From: Streptomyces sp. JJ38
GTDB taxonomy: Bacteria; Actinomycetota; Actinomycetes; Streptomycetales; Streptomycetaceae
Direction: 5' to 3'
Assembly: GCF_019303475.1 (NCBI RefSeq)
Contig: NZ_JABLSI010000014.1
Coordinates: 1-64,000 of the forward strand
Length of the DNA stretch: 64,000 bases
In this document: piece by piece, positions 61,823-64,000 of the stretch
How the letters are laid out: each line of letters opens with the position of its first letter
How positions within the stretch are numbered: position 1 is the first letter of the stretch
Notes under the pieces: model-generated
Database searches by the model: none
What the model was told of the DNA's origin: nothing
Seen by the model: the letters and a program-made list of their open reading frames with translations, nothing else
Translations under genes and position numbers: made by a program

Positions 61823-62632
61823 TCACGGGAGGGGCTCCTCCAGGGCGTCGAGGAGCCCCCGCCAGTGCCGCGCCCGTTCGGTGGGGTTCGTGCCGCGGCC
61901 GGTGCCGACCCACGCGCTCACCGGCCGGATGCCGTGCAGCGCGTTGACGAGCCAGACCTCGCGTCCGGCCAGGTCCTCGGGTCCGACGGGGACGGTGCGT
62001 ACCGGCACCCCCCGCCCGGCCGCCAGCTCGGTGATCAACGCCTGCGTGACGCCGTCCAGTTGCCGTTTCCCCGCGTCGGCAGCGCACAGGGTCGCGCCGT
62101 CCCACCACAACAGGCTGGCGGTGGTGGACTCGCTGACGGCGCCGGACGGGAGGGCGAGCAGGACGTCGTCGGCCCCCTCCCGCTGCGCCGCCCGCCTCAG
62201 CTCGGCCAGCACCGGCAGGTCGGGCCCCTTCCTGGCCGGGGCCAGCCGGGGGTCGGGCCGTGGCGGCAGGAGCACCCGGATGTCGGGCCGGAGCGGCGGG
62301 GAGGGGCGGACGCGCAGCCCGAGCACCCCGTCGGCGTGCAGCTCCGCGCGGGGGAACCAGGAGCCGCGCCGGGGCAGGGCGGCCAGGGCGGCGTCCCAGA
62401 ACCGCGCGACGCGCTCCTCCCTCAGGCCCTCCTCCCGGCAGGCGGTCATGAACCGGGCGCGGTGCCGGCACCGGCCCCGCATCCGGCCGTCCCGCACCAG
62501 CCAGGAGTCCGCCGCGAGGAGCTCGGGTCCGGGGCCCGCCGTCTTGGGCGTCCCCGGCTCCCGCGGGCCGGGGACCAAGCCCGCGGAGTCGTCCCAGATC
62601 CACCACCGCGGTTCCGCGTCGTGGCGCCGCAC
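61823..62632 (-). CDS. Class IV aminotransferase (aminodeoxychorismate-lyase-like)
   Basis: The 269-residue fold-type IV PLP protein has the core KGPDLPVLAELRRAAQREGADDVLLALPSGAVSESTTASLLWWDG (read in blocks), with the PLP lysine in ARKGPDLP and the phosphate-binding SESTTASL, and the end motif EVWLVNALHGIRPVSAW. Family members include 4-amino-4-deoxychorismate lyase, which makes p-aminobenzoate. The GTG start at 62632 lies three bases after the monooxygenase stop, so they are co-translated. In natural-product clusters such enzymes supply aminobenzoate-type units; this is an inference. Confidence 0.87.
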   Translation of the reverse strand: MRRHDAEPRWWIWDDSAGLVPGPREPGTPKTAGPGPELLAADSWLVRDGRMRGRCRHRARFMTACREEGLREERVARFWDAALAALPRRGSWFPRAELHADGVLGLRVRPSPPLRPDIRVLLPPRPDPRLAPARKGPDLPVLAELRRAAQREGADDVLLALPSGAVSESTTASLLWWDGATLCAADAGKRQLDGVTQALITELAAGRGVPVRTVPVGPEDLAGREVWLVNALHGIRPVSAWVGTGRGTNPTERARHWRGLLDALEEPLP

Positions 62633-62635
62633 GGT

Positions 62636-63868
62636 TCAGTACCGCCCGCGCGGGTTGGTGCGGGCGCCGTTCCGTGGCCCGTAGGGGGCCCGCTCCAACC
62701 ACTCCCCGCAGGAGGGCAGGACGGGTGCGAGGGCGGCCCCGGCCGCCTGCCTGAGCCGGGTGAGCCGCCGCTTCGGCCGGAGGTGGTCGAGGGCGGTGCG
62801 GGCGGCGTCGCTGTTGAAGAGGGCGGCCTCCCGGCGGAGCAGGGCGAACTCGTCGACCGCGCGCAGCCGCCGCCCCGGGGTGTTCAGGGCCTCGGCCACG
62901 GAGTCGGCGGCGGCCACCGAGTCGGCGATACCGCTGTTCATGCCGCGGGCCCCGAAGGGCGGGAAGAGGTGGGAGGCCTCGCCCACGAGCAGGACGCGGC
63001 GGTGGGCGTCGGCGAAGCGGTCGGCCACCAGGTGCAGGAAGTGGTAGCGGGAGACCCACAGGACGCGCTCGGCGTACTTGGCGGGGACGACGCGGGGCAC
63101 CCAGCGCCGCACCGCCGCCTCGTCCGCCCAGTCCTCCGGGGTGTCGTCGTCCTTGCACTGGACGTCGAGCTGGAAGCCGCCGGCGAACGGCACCCGCATG
63201 ACGCTGCGTCCGCCGAGCCCGGGGTGCTCGTAGGTGAAGACGCGCTCCAGCGGCATGGGGTCGTCGGCGTCCTCCTGGATGTCGACGACGACGTGGAAGG
63301 CCTCGGAACGGTCGCCCTCCATGGTGATCTCCTGGGAGCGCCGGACGCTGGAGCGCGCCCCGTCGGCCCCGATCACGTACCGGGCGCGCAGCGGTCCGCG
63401 CTCGGTGTCGACCTCCACGGCGTCCTCGAAGGCCCGCACGCCCCGCACCGGGGTCCCCCACCGGAAGCGGACACCGGCCCGGAGGCACGCGGCGAGCAGG
63501 TGCCGCTCCGTCTCCACCTGGCGCAGGCTGGTGAAGGGCGGGACGAAGTCCGCGGAGGGGGTGCGCGGCGGGTAGGTCCGCGCGAACACCTCGCGGCCCC
63601 GGTAGACGGTCCGGCGGGTCGGCCACACGACGCCGTGGTCGACCAGGGTGCGGTCCAGCCCTGGGCTGATCCGGCCCAGGAGCTGCAGCGACTCCCGGTG
63701 CACGAACAGCGCCCGGCTGCCGGGCCGCACCCGGTCCTCGGGCTCGGCCTCCAGCAGCACGACGGGCAGTCCGTGGCTGCGCAGGGCCAGCGCCGCCGTC
63801 AGCCCCACCGGTCCAGCGCCGACGACCAGCACCGGCAGCACGTCCTGGGGTGCCTCGGTTTCGGACAT
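62636..63868 (-). CDS. FAD-dependent monooxygenase
   Basis: The 410-residue PHBH-fold aromatic hydroxylase has VLVVGAGPVGLTAALALRSHG (FAD ADP-binding, in blocks), the DG motif VIGADGARSSVRR and the GD-like motif VLLVGEASHLFPPFGARGMNSG, where the usual GDAAH is GEASH. It lacks the C-terminal thioredoxin-like domain of larger relatives. ATG at 63868. Similar enzymes hydroxylate aromatic or polyketide intermediates. It lies between a ligase gene and the class IV aminotransferase gene, all on the minus strand. Confidence 0.92.
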   Translation of the reverse strand: MSETEAPQDVLPVLVVGAGPVGLTAALALRSHGLPVVLLEAEPEDRVRPGSRALFVHRESLQLLGRISPGLDRTLVDHGVVWPTRRTVYRGREVFARTYPPRTPSADFVPPFTSLRQVETERHLLAACLRAGVRFRWGTPVRGVRAFEDAVEVDTERGPLRARYVIGADGARSSVRRSQEITMEGDRSEAFHVVVDIQEDADDPMPLERVFTYEHPGLGGRSVMRVPFAGGFQLDVQCKDDDTPEDWADEAAVRRWVPRVVPAKYAERVLWVSRYHFLHLVADRFADAHRRVLLVGEASHLFPPFGARGMNSGIADSVAAADSVAEALNTPGRRLRAVDEFALLRREAALFNSDAARTALDHLRPKRRLTRLRQAAGAALAPVLPSCGEWLERAPYGPRNGARTNPRGRY

Positions 63869-63900
63869 GGGTTTCCTCGGTCTCCTTCAGCGCGTTCGGG

Positions 63901-64000
63901 TCAGTCGGAGTCGGCGTTGAGGGCGGGCACGCGGTTCTCGCGCAGCATCTGGGTGATCTCCACGCGGCGCACCTTCCAGGTGGAGGTGCGGGGCACCTCG
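63901..64000 (-). CDS. Partial acyl-CoA/AMP-ligase C terminus
   Basis: Only the last 32 residues are inside the window. They read VPRTSTWKVRRVEITQML and then RENRVPALNADSD before the stop. The first part resembles the C-terminal lysine motif of ANL ligases (usually PRTxTGKVxR), with Trp in place of Gly before the catalytic Lys. It is the upstream gene of the monooxygenase, with 32 bases between them. The identification is tentative because so little is seen. Confidence 0.5.
   Translation of the reverse strand, partial: EVPRTSTWKVRRVEITQMLRENRVPALNADSD

Noticed and set aside
58479-62684. 1401-codon open frame on the plus strand
   Set aside because: It runs antisense to the aminotransferase, flavoprotein oxidase and class IV aminotransferase genes, is low-complexity, and is a by-product of high GC with few stops.

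Overview
The window is about 64 kb of very GC-rich DNA with dense genes, strong third-position GC bias, many GTG starts and several leaderless-looking starts. A WhiB-like protein, DUF1707, FomD-like and GAF/SpoIIE/HATPase proteins, and an actinobacterial Tad pilus cluster all point to Streptomyces or a close relative. All assignments come from reading the sequence; no database search was run.

Region 1 (1-15.9 kb) is core chromosome: ispH, xseA and xseB, a RutE-like nitroreductase, a DUF4245 protein, glpX, a WhiB-like regulator, a DUF1707 protein, class I and class II fumarases side by side, a FomD-like DUF402 protein, a GAF-PP2C-HATPase phosphatase, and the peroxide module ahpC-ahpD divergent from oxyR. 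Region 2 (15.9-36.7 kb) holds a PadR/ABC/FtsX-type permease operon with a clear palindromic operator, then an Abhydrolase_9 membrane protein, an AI-2E family exporter, a secreted lytic transglycosylase, a PIN-PhoH ATPase, a cis-prenyltransferase, an aldo-keto reductase, a prepilin peptidase and a run of small enzymes and regulators.

Region 3 (37.3-38.3 kb) looks like decayed accessory DNA. It holds a truncated XRE regulator, a frameshifted fragment and the last residues of an anti-sigma-type ATPase. Region 4 (38.3-47.9 kb) is a Tad/Flp pilus cluster on the minus strand (cpaB, cpaE, two tadE-like genes, cpaF, tadB, tadC). A second unit with its own promoter encodes a Flp pilin, a TadG-like protein, a lipoprotein and an OmpA-like protein. 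The prepilin peptidase at 28.4-29.1 kb may process these pilins.

Region 5 (48-53.6 kb) is a minus-strand operon whose first two genes overlap by ATGA. One encodes a four-helix membrane protein and the other a small helical protein, and they share a nearly identical glycine-rich motif of about 20 residues. A proline-rich single-pass protein and an Nramp-type transporter follow, and a secreted trypsin-like protease lies just upstream. This is the best candidate here for an undescribed system. Region 6 (53.7-59.9 kb) returns to metabolism: a D-serine-deaminase-like enzyme, a TrhA/hemolysin III protein, GTP-dependent PEP carboxykinase, a small helical protein and an alanine-type aminotransferase. 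Region 7 (60.1-64 kb) has a Tat-exported flavoprotein oxidase, a class IV aminotransferase, a FAD monooxygenase and the end of an acyl-CoA/AMP ligase, and looks like the edge of a natural-product gene cluster that continues past the window.
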